Below are positions 51,518-61,960 of a stretch of 64,000 nucleotides of DNA, in pieces (the first letter of the stretch is position 1; each line of letters starts with the position of its first letter). The notes below the pieces were generated by a model. That model saw only the letters and a program-made list of their open reading frames with translations. It made no database searches and was not told the origin of the DNA. The DNA lies in NCBI GenBank assembly GCA_009746045.1, contig RPFO01001913.1, positions 1 to 64,000 on the forward strand, given 5' to 3'. This DNA comes from Mesostigma viride. Lineage: Eukaryota; Streptophyta; Mesostigmatophyceae; Mesostigmatales; Mesostigmataceae. The position numbers and the translations under genes were made by a program.

Positions 51518-52779
51518 CTAAGCTGGGGCGTCTGGAGTCGTTGGGGCCGCGGGGGTCGCCTGCCAGGGCTTGTGGCCGACGTAGATGGCCGCCCCCTTCC
51601 AGTACACCGGCTGCCCCGCCTTGGTCTTCCGGAGCTGGAGGTAGGTGGGCCATAGCTCCCGTCGCCGTTGTTGCTGCGCCAGGGTCAAGTCGTCGTCAAG
51701 GGTGAAGAGAGTCTTCTCGAGCCGCTTGCGGCGTCGGAGAAAAGAAATCTTGTCCGCCGGGGTCTTAAAGGTGAGAAGGAGCGGGGGCGGCCCTGCCTTA
51801 CCCCGCGCGCGGGGAAGGCGGTGGGCGACCAGGTCGATCTCACCAGTAAGGCCCATGCGACTAAGAATTTCTCTCTCAAACGCACGTGCAAGCTTCTCGG
51901 AATTCTCACCTTCCTCCATGTCGAGGTGCTTGACAATGACGTTAAGGCTGCGCTTGGCAAGCTCGGCCTCCTCGCGGAGGTCAAGCGTCTGCCGCTGGAG
52001 CTGGGCTGCGACGGCGGAGGTGGTGGAGGTGGTGTGCTGCTTAAGCATGTCCGCCCAGGTCGTGATGGGAGGAGCATCGCCGGCCAGGCCAGCAGAGGTT
52101 GGCTTGGCGGCAATGTCCTTCACCGCCTGGGCGGTGAGGCCCGCGGTGTTCTGCAGGACCTCGATAGCGATGGCATTATCCTTAAGACGTTGGTCAATGT
52201 CGCGGAGCTGGGCGGTGATGGAGTCGGTGGAGGCGGAGGGGGGGGGGTGGAGGCGAGGAGGGTGGCGGTGGCGGTGGGGATGGTGGGGAGCTCAGCAGCC
52301 AGCGTGCGACCCACAGCTGCCACATCTGCAGCTAGGGGCGTCACGTGCTGTGAGATGGTTTCTTGGAGGTGGAGGAGGAAGGTGGATTCGGTCAAGGGGG
52401 AGGGGGTCCAGAGGTCCGTGACAGAGCGGTCAAGGATGGAAAAGAGGGCGGCGAGCTGAAGACGGGGGCGAGACCAGCGGGCCAGGTTCTCAGGTCGGTG
52501 AGTAAACCGGCCGTCAGGTCCAGGGCGGAGGCGGTAATGGCTGTGAAGGCGCTGGCACAGGTCGAGAATGGAGGCGTATGACCCATAAAACACGAGCTCC
52601 AGTATCTTGATGGGTGGCATGTCGAAAAAGCCGGGTCTGGCACCGTCGAAGGTGGAAAATAACCCGTCAACGTCAAAGTCGCGCTCAGACCAGCTTGGTT
52701 CGGTTGGGCGGCTGCGTTTTGGCTCGGGCGAGGCTGAGGGCGAGGCAGGAAGCCATGGCTGACGGCAGAGCATAGCCAT
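51518..52779 (-). CDS. L1-ORF1-like retrotransposon protein, copy i, one frame break
   Basis: About 420 residues if a break at the ten-G run 52238-52247 is closed by one base. Upstream part: Pro/Ser-rich then FDMPPIKILELVFYG and a region rich in Leu and Arg. Downstream part: a likely coiled coil (LDLREEAELAKRSL), then SLNVIVKHLDMEEGE, an RRM-like fold and a C-terminal domain with LDDDLTLAQQQRRRELWPTY, as in the RRM plus CTD of L1 ORF1 proteins (nucleic-acid binding and chaperone). The first ~55 residues seen in copy iii are missing, so the copy is truncated at its 5' end. Best preserved of the three copies. Confidence 0.65.
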
Positions 52780-54750
52780 GGCTGACGGCAGAGCTCATAA
52801 CCTTCACGTTTAAGCACCGAATTTAGCCGTGAATATCACAATCGACGCGTCTTTCTAAGACGCACATGCTGATATAATATCCGAAGCTATTACGCAATAT
52901 ATGACGAGCAAACGCTTCTCGACGCAACGCAGCCTGGCGGCTGCGCTCGGCAATGAAAATACGTCTGCAGCTCCGGCTGCAGCTTCGCCATCAGGGCCGG
53001 AAGGCAGTGGTGACACGAGTCGCGCACTGGTGCTCGCCCCTACCCTTCCCGGGCTCTAGCTCCTCGCCCTCTGCATCGCCTGACCCAAAGCGCAGCCGCC
53101 CAGGCGACTGACCTGGCTGGTCTGAGTGCGATTTTGACGTTGATCAGCTCTTTGCCACCTTCGACGTCAACAGGCTTGCCTTTTTCGAAATGCCATCCCA
53201 CAAGATACTGGAGCTCGTGTTTTACGGGTCACACGCCTCACTGCTGGCCCTGTGCCAGCAATTCCATTCCAGCTAGAACCCACCTTTTCCGCAACGGAGT
53301 TGACGGCCGGTTTTCGAATAGTGTATCTGACGCCCCTTCTTCGGCCAACATGGCCGGCTGGTCTCGCCCCCGCCTTCAGCTCGCAGCTCTCTTTACCCCC
53401 ACTAAGCGCTCGGCCGCGGACCTCCTGCAACCCGCCCCCATTACCGAATCCACCTTCCTCCGCCATGCACCTCCACGACGCCCTCTCACAGCACGTGACC
53501 GGACGCCCATTGCTGCAGATGTGGTAGCTGTGGGTCGCACGCTGGCTGCTGAGCTCCCCACCATCCCCACCGCCACCGCCACCCTCCTCGCCTCCACCCC
53601 CCCCTCCGCCTCCACCGACTCCATCACCGCCCAGCTCCGTGACATCGACCAGCGTCTTAAGGACAATGCCATCGCTATCGAGGTCCTGCAGAACGTACAC
53701 TGCAGGCCTCACCACCCAGGCGGTGAAGGACATTGCCGCCAAGCCAGCCCCTGCTGGCCTGGCCGGCGATGCTCCTCCCATCACGACCTGGGCGGACATG
53801 CTTAAGCAGCACACCACCTCCACCACCTCCGCCGTCGCAGCCCAGCTCCAGCGCGGCAGACGCTAGCTTGACCTCCGCGATCGGAGGCCGAGCTTGCCAA
53901 GCGCAGCCTAAACGTCATTGTCAGGAACTTAGACATGGAGGAAGGTGAGAATTCCGAGAAGCTTACGCGTGCGTTTGAGAGAGAAATCCTTGGTCGCATA
54001 GGCCTGAATGGTGAGATTGAGCTGGTCGCCCACCGCCTTCCCCGCGCGCGGGGTAAGGCCGGGGCGCCCCCGCTCCTTCTCACCTTTCAGAACCCGGCGG
54101 ACAAGATTTCTTTTCTCAGACGCCGCAAGCGGCTCGAGAAGACTCACTTCGCCCTTGACGACGACTTGGGCCCTGGCGCAGCAACACCGGCGACGGGAGC
54201 TATGGCCGACCTACCTCCAGCTCCGGCAGACCAAGGCGGGGAAGCCGGTGTACTGGAAGGGAGCGGCCATCTACGTCGGCCACAAGCCCTGGCATGCGAC
54301 CCCCGCGGCCCCAACGACTCAAGACGCCCCAGCTTAGGGGAATCCGGCAGTAGTAGTGTAGAATAGATAGACCGTGGCCATCATTGTACATGTACGCCTC
54401 CTACAGGCACTATACCAGCTGACTCACGAGCATTATTTAGCCATGTACATGCGTGCCTATGATGTGCCACACCCCAGATGATGCCTAGCTTTATGTAGTT
54501 AAGCTGTGCCCATGCAGAGAGCTGCTCTCTGCTTAGATGCCACGCTCTAGCTTTTGTATAGCTATGATGATCTTCCCCACCTATGACGGGCTCCCCTTAG
54601 CTGGGAGTTGCCCGAGACTCTGGGTGGTGCAGGTGCCCTAGTGCACCTAGAGCAAGTGTTGTTTACATTCCCACTCTTGCAGCTAGGAAGTAGCTTAGAA
54701 TGTACTATAGGCCATATGCCCCTTCTCAAGGGCTATGTGCTACAGCCAGC
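52752..54750 (+). pseudogene. L1-ORF1-like retroelement, copy ii, decayed
   Basis: Starts with the 5' untranslated sequence also seen at 61980 (GCTGACGGCAGAGCTCATAA), then a frame beginning near 52902 (AAACGCTTCTCGACGCAACG) with stops and frameshifts. The RRM-CTD part (53935-54280) is readable (FLRRRKRLEKTHFALDDDL). The 3' untranslated region runs to about 54750. Head to head with copy i. Confidence 0.65.
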
Positions 54751-54902
54751 TCCCCTAGGGCAGCGTGAGGCTGTCTAGATAGATGTTGTAGTTAGAATGC
54801 TGTTAGATAGATGTCGTAGGTAGCTGATGTAGATAGATTAGACCGGTAGGACTGTTTGCACCCATCCATCCATCCATCCATCCATCCATCCATCGGGTTT
54901 AA
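54751..54902. repeat. Repeat flank with CATC microsatellite
   Basis: TTAGACCGGTAGGACTG followed by eight CATC units (54862-54893); inverse of 48872-48960. TTAA at 54899-54902 begins the next element's flank. Confidence 0.65.
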
Positions 54903-57179
54903 GGGGAGGGGACATGCCTAAAGGGCACTTTTCTGGAAACCATACCTATGCATGTGCAAAAAATCCAATGATGATTGGGGACCATAAATATGATTAAAAA
55001 AAAAATTTCCAGCCACTTGGGGGGGGTACTAGCCCCCACCATACACCGGTAACGCGCTAAAAATAGAAAAAGACGCTATTTTAGTCACATTTTCCCTAGG
55101 ACAATGGGCAAACATATTGGGACCAAATCATATATTCCCGCATAGTTCCCCCACTTTTGAGAAATTCTACCTAATTGGGACCAAGAAATAAGAATGTTTA
55201 CTCACGTTGATGGATTTCCCGCAAAACAGGTACTTTTTTAATCCAAAAAAAAAAAATCAAATCATTAACACATCATATCATGCTCCACCATATATTCCCA
55301 AATATTACAGGTGGGGGGACATGCAGCCCCAAATTTTCAGGTCATTCTGACGAGCGCAGCTCTAGTTGATGGATTTCCTAGGTAGCCACCTGTGACGAAG
55401 CTAAGGGAGGTTTTTTAGTGTATCTTACACCATAAACACCCCTTTATCCATCCAAACCATGCAAAAACTGGCCAAACCACATGCTGCCAACCTCTGCACA
55501 TACGGTACCTCCTATGTTCAAGGCTTGACGCCATTCTGACAAGAACTGCCCAAGTTACAACCATTCCAAGACGGCCACCCATGTAGACTCTACAAGGAAA
55601 TTAGAGTAACCATTCAGCCACACTAGCACCTCCTTCTTCATCAAGGACATCTGCAAACTGACCCAAGCACACATAATTAACTCTTGCACGCTGACGGCAA
55701 CGCATGCTCAACGTGGGGGGTCATTGTGACAAGAACTACTCAAGTTGATGGGTTTCCTATATGACCACCTGACAAGGCGCCAAGGACCACTCAGTAAGTC
55801 AGTAACCCCACAGTGCCACTTCATATGCCATCCAACATGCACCAAAACCATGCTGAGTATGTTTACAATGTACGAAGGGGTGGCCACGCACCTCATATGT
55901 CTTCATCATCCCTCCAGCATGGCCAGCCTTGTAAATATGTTCATAGCCTTGACGATGGTAGCCCTAATATGCCTAAGCAGCATTTCCTATGTTTCTCCTA
56001 GGTTAGAGTGTAAGGTTGATGACAACCAAGCTAATCAACTCAACAACACCTCCTAAACTGTCCTCCCCGGCATGGATGACAAACTGGGACTATGGAGGGC
56101 AAGGAACCAAGTAGGAACATGGTATATATAGCTTGCATGCAGTCATGCATGTCAACCATGGTTGGCTCAGCACATTGTAGTCTTGTCACATCATCATAAC
56201 ATAGGAAAGCTCAAACAACCATTGGTACAAGCTATCTACATGCAGTCACACAAATGCAATATCTCCAACATCATCATCACTAAATCACTTCCATCCCTGC
56301 ACGATAAAATGCAAAGAAACCATTGGCGGCCCTTCAGCGCATGAGCGCTGTGATGCCGCTGCGAAGAGAGGGTGCGTCACTCTCACACAACAAGAAGCGT
56401 CCATACGCACAACATCCTTGCCGGAACACGTTTTATGAAATGCCTTATACCTTCCCGAAGAGCTATAGGCTGCGACTGAAGCGGCCCTGATCACGACATC
56501 AACGAAAACAATCTAAAGCTGCCAGGTATTCGACAGCACAACGGCAAGCGACGGCGAGATAGCTGGCGGAAACTGCCCAAAAAGAACGCAAAAAACCTCG
56601 AACGATGAGCTCATAGAAGAAAGCACTGATCGCAGATAACATTCGCGACAAATCTGTACCTCGCCCTCGTAAATCCCTCGCCCAGGCGCGCAACAACCGC
56701 CGTTCTTCCATGGACAGGTCAGACACGCACTGCGCAGGTCTGAACAATTACTTACCGATTATGGCCGAAAATCTGGCAAAAAGCACCAGCTCGGTTTAGA
56801 ATTCGATGCAAAGGGTATTAACGCCTGCTTCACGGTCAAAACAACCCTAAAAACCGCGATTTTACCGCCGCTATCATGAATTCTATTTTATTCCGCGCGA
56901 CTAAAAAATTCAGATTACCCCCATGCCGATGGCATAAAAAAACAACAGCGATATTGTAAATCAGCTGATGTCCGCCACAAACTAACATCATAAACTCATC
57001 GTCTTTTAGATTCGAGTAAAATTTTTGCATTTCGCCTGCCCTAGTGTGGTAGTTTCGCCTGAACGCAGTCGCCATGGCCACTTCCGCAAGGGGTGCGCGC
57101 ACCGTGCACGTGAAATTTATGACCTTCGGTTCCGGCGCGAATTTTTTGGCGCCAAAAAATTCGGGCATGTCCCGTCCCC
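54903..57179. mobile_element. 2.28-kb element with TTAA flanks and terminal inverted repeats
   Basis: The left end GGGGAGGGGACATGCC (54903-54918) is the inverse of the right end, whose complement is GGGGACGGGACATGCC (57164-57179), 15 of 16 matching. TTAA lies directly outside both ends (54899-54902, 57180-57183). TTAA target sites are typical of piggyBac-type transposons, though these termini are not the usual piggyBac ones. No transposase frame was found, so the copy is non-autonomous. Open frames inside (for example 56499-56747 minus, 56836-57168 minus) are not convincing genes. Confidence 0.65.
57139..57162. other. 24-bp perfect palindrome with TTTTGGCGCCAAAA core
   Basis: Perfect self-complementary sequence near the right end of the TTAA element; the core equals an inverted E2F-type site. 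A 16-bp relative lies at 60336-60351. Confidence 0.6.
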
Positions 57180-57183
57180 TTAA

Positions 57184-57300
57184 TGCTCCGCACGTGACTC
57201 CCCAACGGGAGCACGAGTCTAATTAATTAATTAATTATGTGCTACAGATACTCCCAACGGAGTTATGTTCCTAATTAATTAATTAATATTCCTTGCTGGA
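57184..57300. repeat. Hairpin motif and AATTAATT cluster
   Basis: ACTCCCCAACGGGAGCACGAG, TAATTAATTAATTAA, then ACTCCCAACGGAGTTATG and a second AATTAATTAATTAA. Confidence 0.6.
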
Positions 57301-57736
57301 TGGGTGGACCTAAATGACCGACTCAAACTGCTAACTCGACGCCTAATAAACTTCACATTTTGGTCGAGGACGATTTTAACTGCGGGTACCTAAAAGCCGG
57401 AAACCAGAAAAACTAGTAGACCTTAAGTCGGCGAATAAGAGACAACTCAGACAAGTAGGTGTCAGCACGCCTCTCCCTGCTGCGCGCCGCGGGCGCCGTT
57501 CTTGGGCGTACGGCGCGCCGTATCGATCTCCAAGATTTAGGTCCGAAGTCACAGAAGCTAGGGGCAAACAGCACTCAAACTTTCGCCCCACCTAAACAAG
57601 CGACCTAAATGAGTACCGGAAAAACTAGTCGTTCGGAGGTGGCAGAAGGGTGGCTAATATGGCATGCAAATACACATGCCGTGACACCTGTAAGTAGTGT
57701 AAGAGAAGAGAAGAAGTAAAGAGTATTTGCACTTAC

Positions 57737-57811
57737 GAGATAGCCCCAGCCTCCAGCCCACGCGACGCAGAGGCAAAAGAAATGCCCAAACAACGCACTC
57801 TTGTAGCTCAT
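57737..57811 (-). CDS. Possible first exon of an unidentified gene
   Basis: ATG at 57811, 25 codons (MSYKSALFGHFFCLCVAWAGG...) forming a hydrophobic signal or anchor segment, followed by a consensus donor CTC|GTAAGT. No convincing second exon was found to the left, so this could be a broken gene or chance. Confidence 0.25.
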
Positions 57812-58139
57812 GAATTACGAAAACAAATCATTTTGATCCATACAAGCAACGAGCGTCTCAGTCAAAGCCATCAATGTCAAGTGCCAACAATGCGAATTTA
57901 AGTACAATGCATTATGACACGCATGTTGAAAACTGAACGGAAAAAAAATGCACGCCTAAAACTCTCGTAGCATAAAGCATGGAGATACTCAGCTGTAGAT
58001 TGACAAAATGATTACCTTTTAGATCTTATACAGTGGGCATGTGCAATCGTCCCTTGAAACGTCCCTTGAAAAACATGCCAATGCTTTGAACAATCCCTCG
58101 AGAGGAAACCAACCACAAAACCAACCAAAAGCCTAGGAT
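57812..58139. other. Intergenic, no feature seen
   Basis: AT-rich; no gene, repeat or structure supported. Confidence 0.4.
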
Positions 58140-59153
58140 TTAGGCCATATTCCCGAGCAACGCCTGATAAGTGGCTGGCGAAAGTGCCCTGGCCTTTGCC
58201 CTTTGACTACCAGGCGCTCCCGCGTTCCAGTCGCCCCAACTATCCATCAAATTGTGCAGGTAATCGTCGAGCTGCAGCATCTCCTTCACCGTGAAGTCCT
58301 CGCCGTCTGTCCGGGCAACCATGACCGGGGCAGGCGGGAAGGACAGCACGTCCCTGGGCGCAAGCCCGGTCTCGGGATCCACCAGCAACAGCGTTGCCCG
58401 AGCGTTGTTCGTCTCCTGTGTTCCAACTTTAGGCGCCAGCTTGAGCATCACCAGCGGGACGCCCAGCATGGTGGGGACGTGGCACACCCGCCAGGTGGCG
58501 CCACCCCAATCGTCATTCACGTCACAGACCTCACGTACGGGATGCCCGGTCAAGTCGCAAGCCACGTGGGCTGGGTAGATACGAGGCCCGTTCAGCACGA
58601 CAGCCGCTACCATGTCCCTCACCTCCACGTTCACGGGTCGAACCAGGATACCCGAAGAGCCTGCACTTGTCGAGCCCCGCAACTTCACAGGCAGCCGTCC
58701 AGACGCAGGATCTGCAGCCCCTATCACCTCGCCCAGCTTGCCATTCAAATCGGGGGACTTGGACAGTCCTGTCAATCGGACCTTGCTGAGGACGGGGACA
58801 GGACGGCTCCCCACGGGTCGCCACCCTGGCTTGGCTGCCAGGTGGCCTTTGTTAAGGACGAACCACCTCCAGTAGCCGGAGCCGCCGTACTTGGCTTTCT
58901 CATTGAACGTTGTGTAGATGTCGGAGATGCATTCGACCAGCCGGTCATCCTGCACGGCTGCGCGCAGTCTCTCGCGCACCTCTGGCGCATCTTCTTGGTT
59001 GAAAATTGCAATCGGCCCAAAGATGCCTTGATAGAGACCCAACAGGCACGTCCAGTTCAGGCATTGAGTGAACTTAAACTGGTCCAGGCACTCCGCGTTG
59101 GTCGGAAACAGGTCGATGTCGCAGGCATCTGAGAGAAGCTTAACCGAGGCCAT
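58140..59153 (-). CDS. Conserved-looking protein of unknown function, 337 residues
   Basis: A single uninterrupted frame from ATG at 59153 (MASVKLLSDACDIDLFP) to the stop at 58140. The N-terminal ~100 residues contain several Trp/Tyr/Phe clusters (YGGSGYWRWFVLNKG). A segment around 120-150 (VRLTGLSKSPDLNGKLGEV...GRLPVKL) resembles a small SH3-like beta-barrel motif common in algal and protist proteins of unknown role. The C-terminal half is mixed alpha/beta with no catalytic motif I recognise. No low complexity within the frame, so it is very likely real. A possible splice acceptor (GCATGCAG) 14-20 bp before the ATG suggests a 5' untranslated intron. The open frame continues upstream through a THPP repeat but that part is satellite. 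Confidence 0.7.
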   Translation of the reverse strand: MASVKLLSDACDIDLFPTNAECLDQFKFTQCLNWTCLLGLYQGIFGPIAIFNQEDAPEVRERLRAAVQDDRLVECISDIYTTFNEKAKYGGSGYWRWFVLNKGHLAAKPGWRPVGSRPVPVLSKVRLTGLSKSPDLNGKLGEVIGAADPASGRLPVKLRGSTSAGSSGILVRPVNVEVRDMVAAVVLNGPRIYPAHVACDLTGHPVREVCDVNDDWGGATWRVCHVPTMLGVPLVMLKLAPKVGTQETNNARATLLLVDPETGLAPRDVLSFPPAPVMVARTDGEDFTVKEMLQLDDYLHNLMDSWGDWNAGAPGSQRAKARALSPATYQALLGNMA

Positions 59154-59260
59154 AGTGGGTAAAGAAGCCTGCATGCAAGGAACAAAGCCACATACCAGGG
59201 AAGTCAACAGGACATAACAGGAACAGGAGTTCAATATCCTTGTCAGTGGCTCCTTAATCC

Positions 59261-59600
59261 TTGGGTGGGTGGGTGGGTGGGTGGGTGGGTGGGTGGGTGG
59301 GTGGGTGGGTGGGTGGGTGGGTGGGTGGGTGGGTGGGTGGGTGGGTGGGTGGGTGGGTGGGTGGGTGGGTGGGTGGGTGGGTGGGTGGGTGGGTGGGTGG
59401 GTGGGTGGGTGGGTGGGTGGGTGGGTGGGTGGGTGGGTGGGTGGGTGGGTGGGTGGGTGGGTGGTGGGTGGGTGGGTGGGTGGGTGGGTGGGTGGTGGGT
59501 GGGTGGGTGGGTGGGTGGGTGGGTGGGTGGGTGGGTGGGTGGGTGGGTGGGGTGGGTGGGTGGGTGGTGGGTGGGTGGGTGGGTGGGTGGGTGGGTGGGG
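59261..59600. repeat. GGGT microsatellite
   Basis: About 85 GTGG/GGGT tetramers with a few single-base slips, directly upstream of the 58140-59153 gene. THPP and GWVG frames here are artefacts. Confidence 0.95.
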
Positions 59601-59621
59601 AGTTGAGTGCTCGATGGGCAT

Positions 59622-60441
59622 AGTTGTTCATTAGAACGGGCCATTAGATAGTCCATACCCGCCAGCCCTCCAGACCGCCACGAGAAAATTAGGCGAATGC
59701 AGGTCTGACACATAGGCGTTCTTGCCTATGAACCCAGCCGGTGCAGAAAGCGAAGGCAGCCTTCCGCAGAACATGGCCCCGCTGAGATAGTAAGACTACT
59801 TACCTAGACCATGGCCATGGCGATAACGATACATCGGACGGCAACGCAACACAGATAGGTAGGTGAAACAACGCGCAATTTTCTCTATGACACAAGTAAC
59901 TGCCTGGTGCATGTCGAGACTCAAGTATGTCTACGTAAAGCCATGATCGATTAAACAACCAGCACGGAAGCCTTCAATTAGGCGACCCACGTACCGAAAT
60001 CGCATAATAGTTACAGCAACATTTTCTTGTTCGAAGGTTGTCGTCTCTTACCGGTTCCACAGCCCGACCGCCGGCACTGGAACAATTGCCCGAAGAGCTG
60101 GAAAAAAAAATCCAGTTTGAGGCTTCACGGACAAAACGCTACCGCCCCCGAAACAAACAGTCTCATCATTCTTCGGCTCTGTCGGGTCATAATCATGGGT
60201 GGGCGATGCATTCCCGGTTGGAACAGTTATCCGCTCGCTGTCAGTTCCACTGACCTGCCCCGCCATCATCGGTTGTGTCCTGTCCTGTCATGTGACGAGG
60301 GATGGTCCGGGGTCTGGGGCTACGTGGCGTAAAACTTTTTGGCGCCAAAAAGGATTGCGGGGTGCCGACGTCCGTAAGTAAGCACGCCTTGTGTGTTATG
60401 CGCGTAGGCATGCCACGGATTCCTACCAGTCGCCCCTTCAT
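59622..60441. other. Non-coding region before the hAT-like element
   Basis: No gene recognised. Contains the TTTTTGGCGCCAAAAA palindrome at 60336-60351. Confidence 0.45.
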
Positions 60442-61415
60442 CAGTGTTTTTTTTAGTGGCGATACACCGCCAAATGTGGCGGTGTGGCACTTTTTTTGGC
60501 AAAATGTGGCGGTGCCACCCACTTGGACAGGGCACCCAAGAAGCCACAATTTGGCCGTGCTGTTCTACTTTGTAGTTTCGTTTCGCCACAGGGTGGCCGT
60601 GCCTGAAGTTCACTCTAGTACAGGCTACGCCACAATTGGCGGTGTCAGCCGGTCTTCCGGCCGGCGTTCCGCCACAAGCCTCCCTAGTACTAGAACTACT
60701 ATGAGTATTACTATGACTGACTGACTTACTGACTGCATAGTGCATGTACGTAGAGCCCGGCCAAGTGCCAAGTGGCAAGTGGCCCGCTGCCAGAGACCAG
60801 AGTGCACTGTGCAGACTGCAGCTTGTGTGCATTTTCTGGCTTCAGCTGGCTGGCGGCCTGGCGGCTGGCGCCTCAGTTCCAGTCACTCGCCAGCCATACA
60901 GTACTGTACTGCATTGCATTGACTATGTGTTTCGACTTTCGGCACTTCAGTAATCGTTTTGTTAAGCAGTGGCTGTAGTGGTAATCGTTGTTGTTAATTT
61001 ACCAAGTACGCCCGGCGCCGATGCCTGAGACGGAGACGCTCGCCCGCCTTGTGTACAGGCATTCACGCCTTAAGTTGGGTTCGAGGTTTTTGGTCAACCC
61101 AACTTCAGGCGTGAACCCAACTTAAGGCGTGAATGATTCTAATAAATTCTACTAGTTTGAACTTAAGATAATTAAACATACTGTTCTGAACTACTTTGAA
61201 CTTGGAATGCCAGTACGGCGCCGCGCCGCGCTGACCCCGCTGCCGGTAGGGTCATTTGCTGCACCAAAAAGCCAGCCCGCCACACGTGGCCGTGCCAAGC
61301 CCAATTTTGTGTGGCTTAAAGCCACACATTGGCCGAGTAAACTGAAGTTTTCATAGTTCGAAACGCCACAAGTGGCCTAGCGCCACTAGTAACGAAAACC
61401 TTAAAAAAAACACTG
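60442..61415. mobile_element. hAT-like non-autonomous transposon, 974 bp
   Basis: Terminal inverted repeats of 14 bp: CAGTGTTTTTTTTA at 60442-60455 and its complement at 61402-61415. An 8-bp target duplication, CCCTTCAT, sits at 60434-60441 and 61416-61423. The CAGTG start and 8-bp duplication are hallmarks of the hAT superfamily. Subterminal regions carry many GTGGCGG / GCCACA motifs in both orientations, as expected for transposase-binding sites. No transposase frame. Confidence 0.85.
61061..61134. repeat. 21-bp perfect hairpin inside the hAT-like element
   Basis: Arms 61061-61081 and 61114-61134 (core CACGCCTTAAGTTGGGTT) are perfectly complementary; a third, inverted near-copy lies between them (61095-61113). 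Confidence 0.85.
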
Positions 61416-61539
61416 CCCTTCATTGCCGGGGGTGCCAAAGAAGGCAATGTGAGACTAGAAGTACACCTACATAATTATTAGCTAGCCGGCGGCGGCGGGT
61501 GTTGAGGGCTTTGAATGCCATAAAAAAGTCGTTAAATTA

Positions 61540-61580
61540 AATTATAACGTGACTCCGTTGGGAGATCATGTAGCACATTG
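61540..61580. repeat. Hairpin motif copy
   Basis: GACTCCGTTGGGAG followed by ATCATGTAGCACAT, as at 51005 and 51100. Confidence 0.6.
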
Positions 61581-61769
61581 AATGCTGGCCATGGATGCAG
61601 GTAGTTGTTATTCACACGGTCAACTGTCACTGAGATGTCGGCGGGCCGTAACCGACCTGCCGCGCGGTGCGCTCAGCTAATTCAGTTGCCACCATGATGA
61701 TGAGCCACATGTGGCTGATGATTTAATTTGCTTGCGGGCCTCCATTCAATACTGGCCTCAGGAATAGCT

Positions 61770-61960
61770 ATGTAACACGCAATGACGTAAGGCCTCAATT
61801 TTCGGCCGTAATAACACAGTTTGTTACGCGTCGTATAACAGCTACTACATGTATTGATCAGTCAAACATCAAGGTTGAGGCCGGTATATATAATAAGATC
61901 AATGTGCTAGTTCATACTACTATGTAAATAGGCATGCCAGCCGGCAGTCAGTTCCCATCC
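61770..61960 (+). promoter_or_regulatory. Possible promoter of retroelement copy iii
   Basis: AATGACGTAAGG (CRE-like) near 61781 and GGTATATATAATAAG near 61881, upstream of the element's leader. Confidence 0.3.

Noticed and set aside
56499..57168. Minus-strand frames of 82 and 110 codons
   Set aside because: They begin in or near a transposon end, show no motif, and one starts in the palindrome of the TTAA element.
59243..59713. THPP / GWVG repeat proteins
   Set aside because: GGGT microsatellite read in several frames; the real gene starts at 59153.
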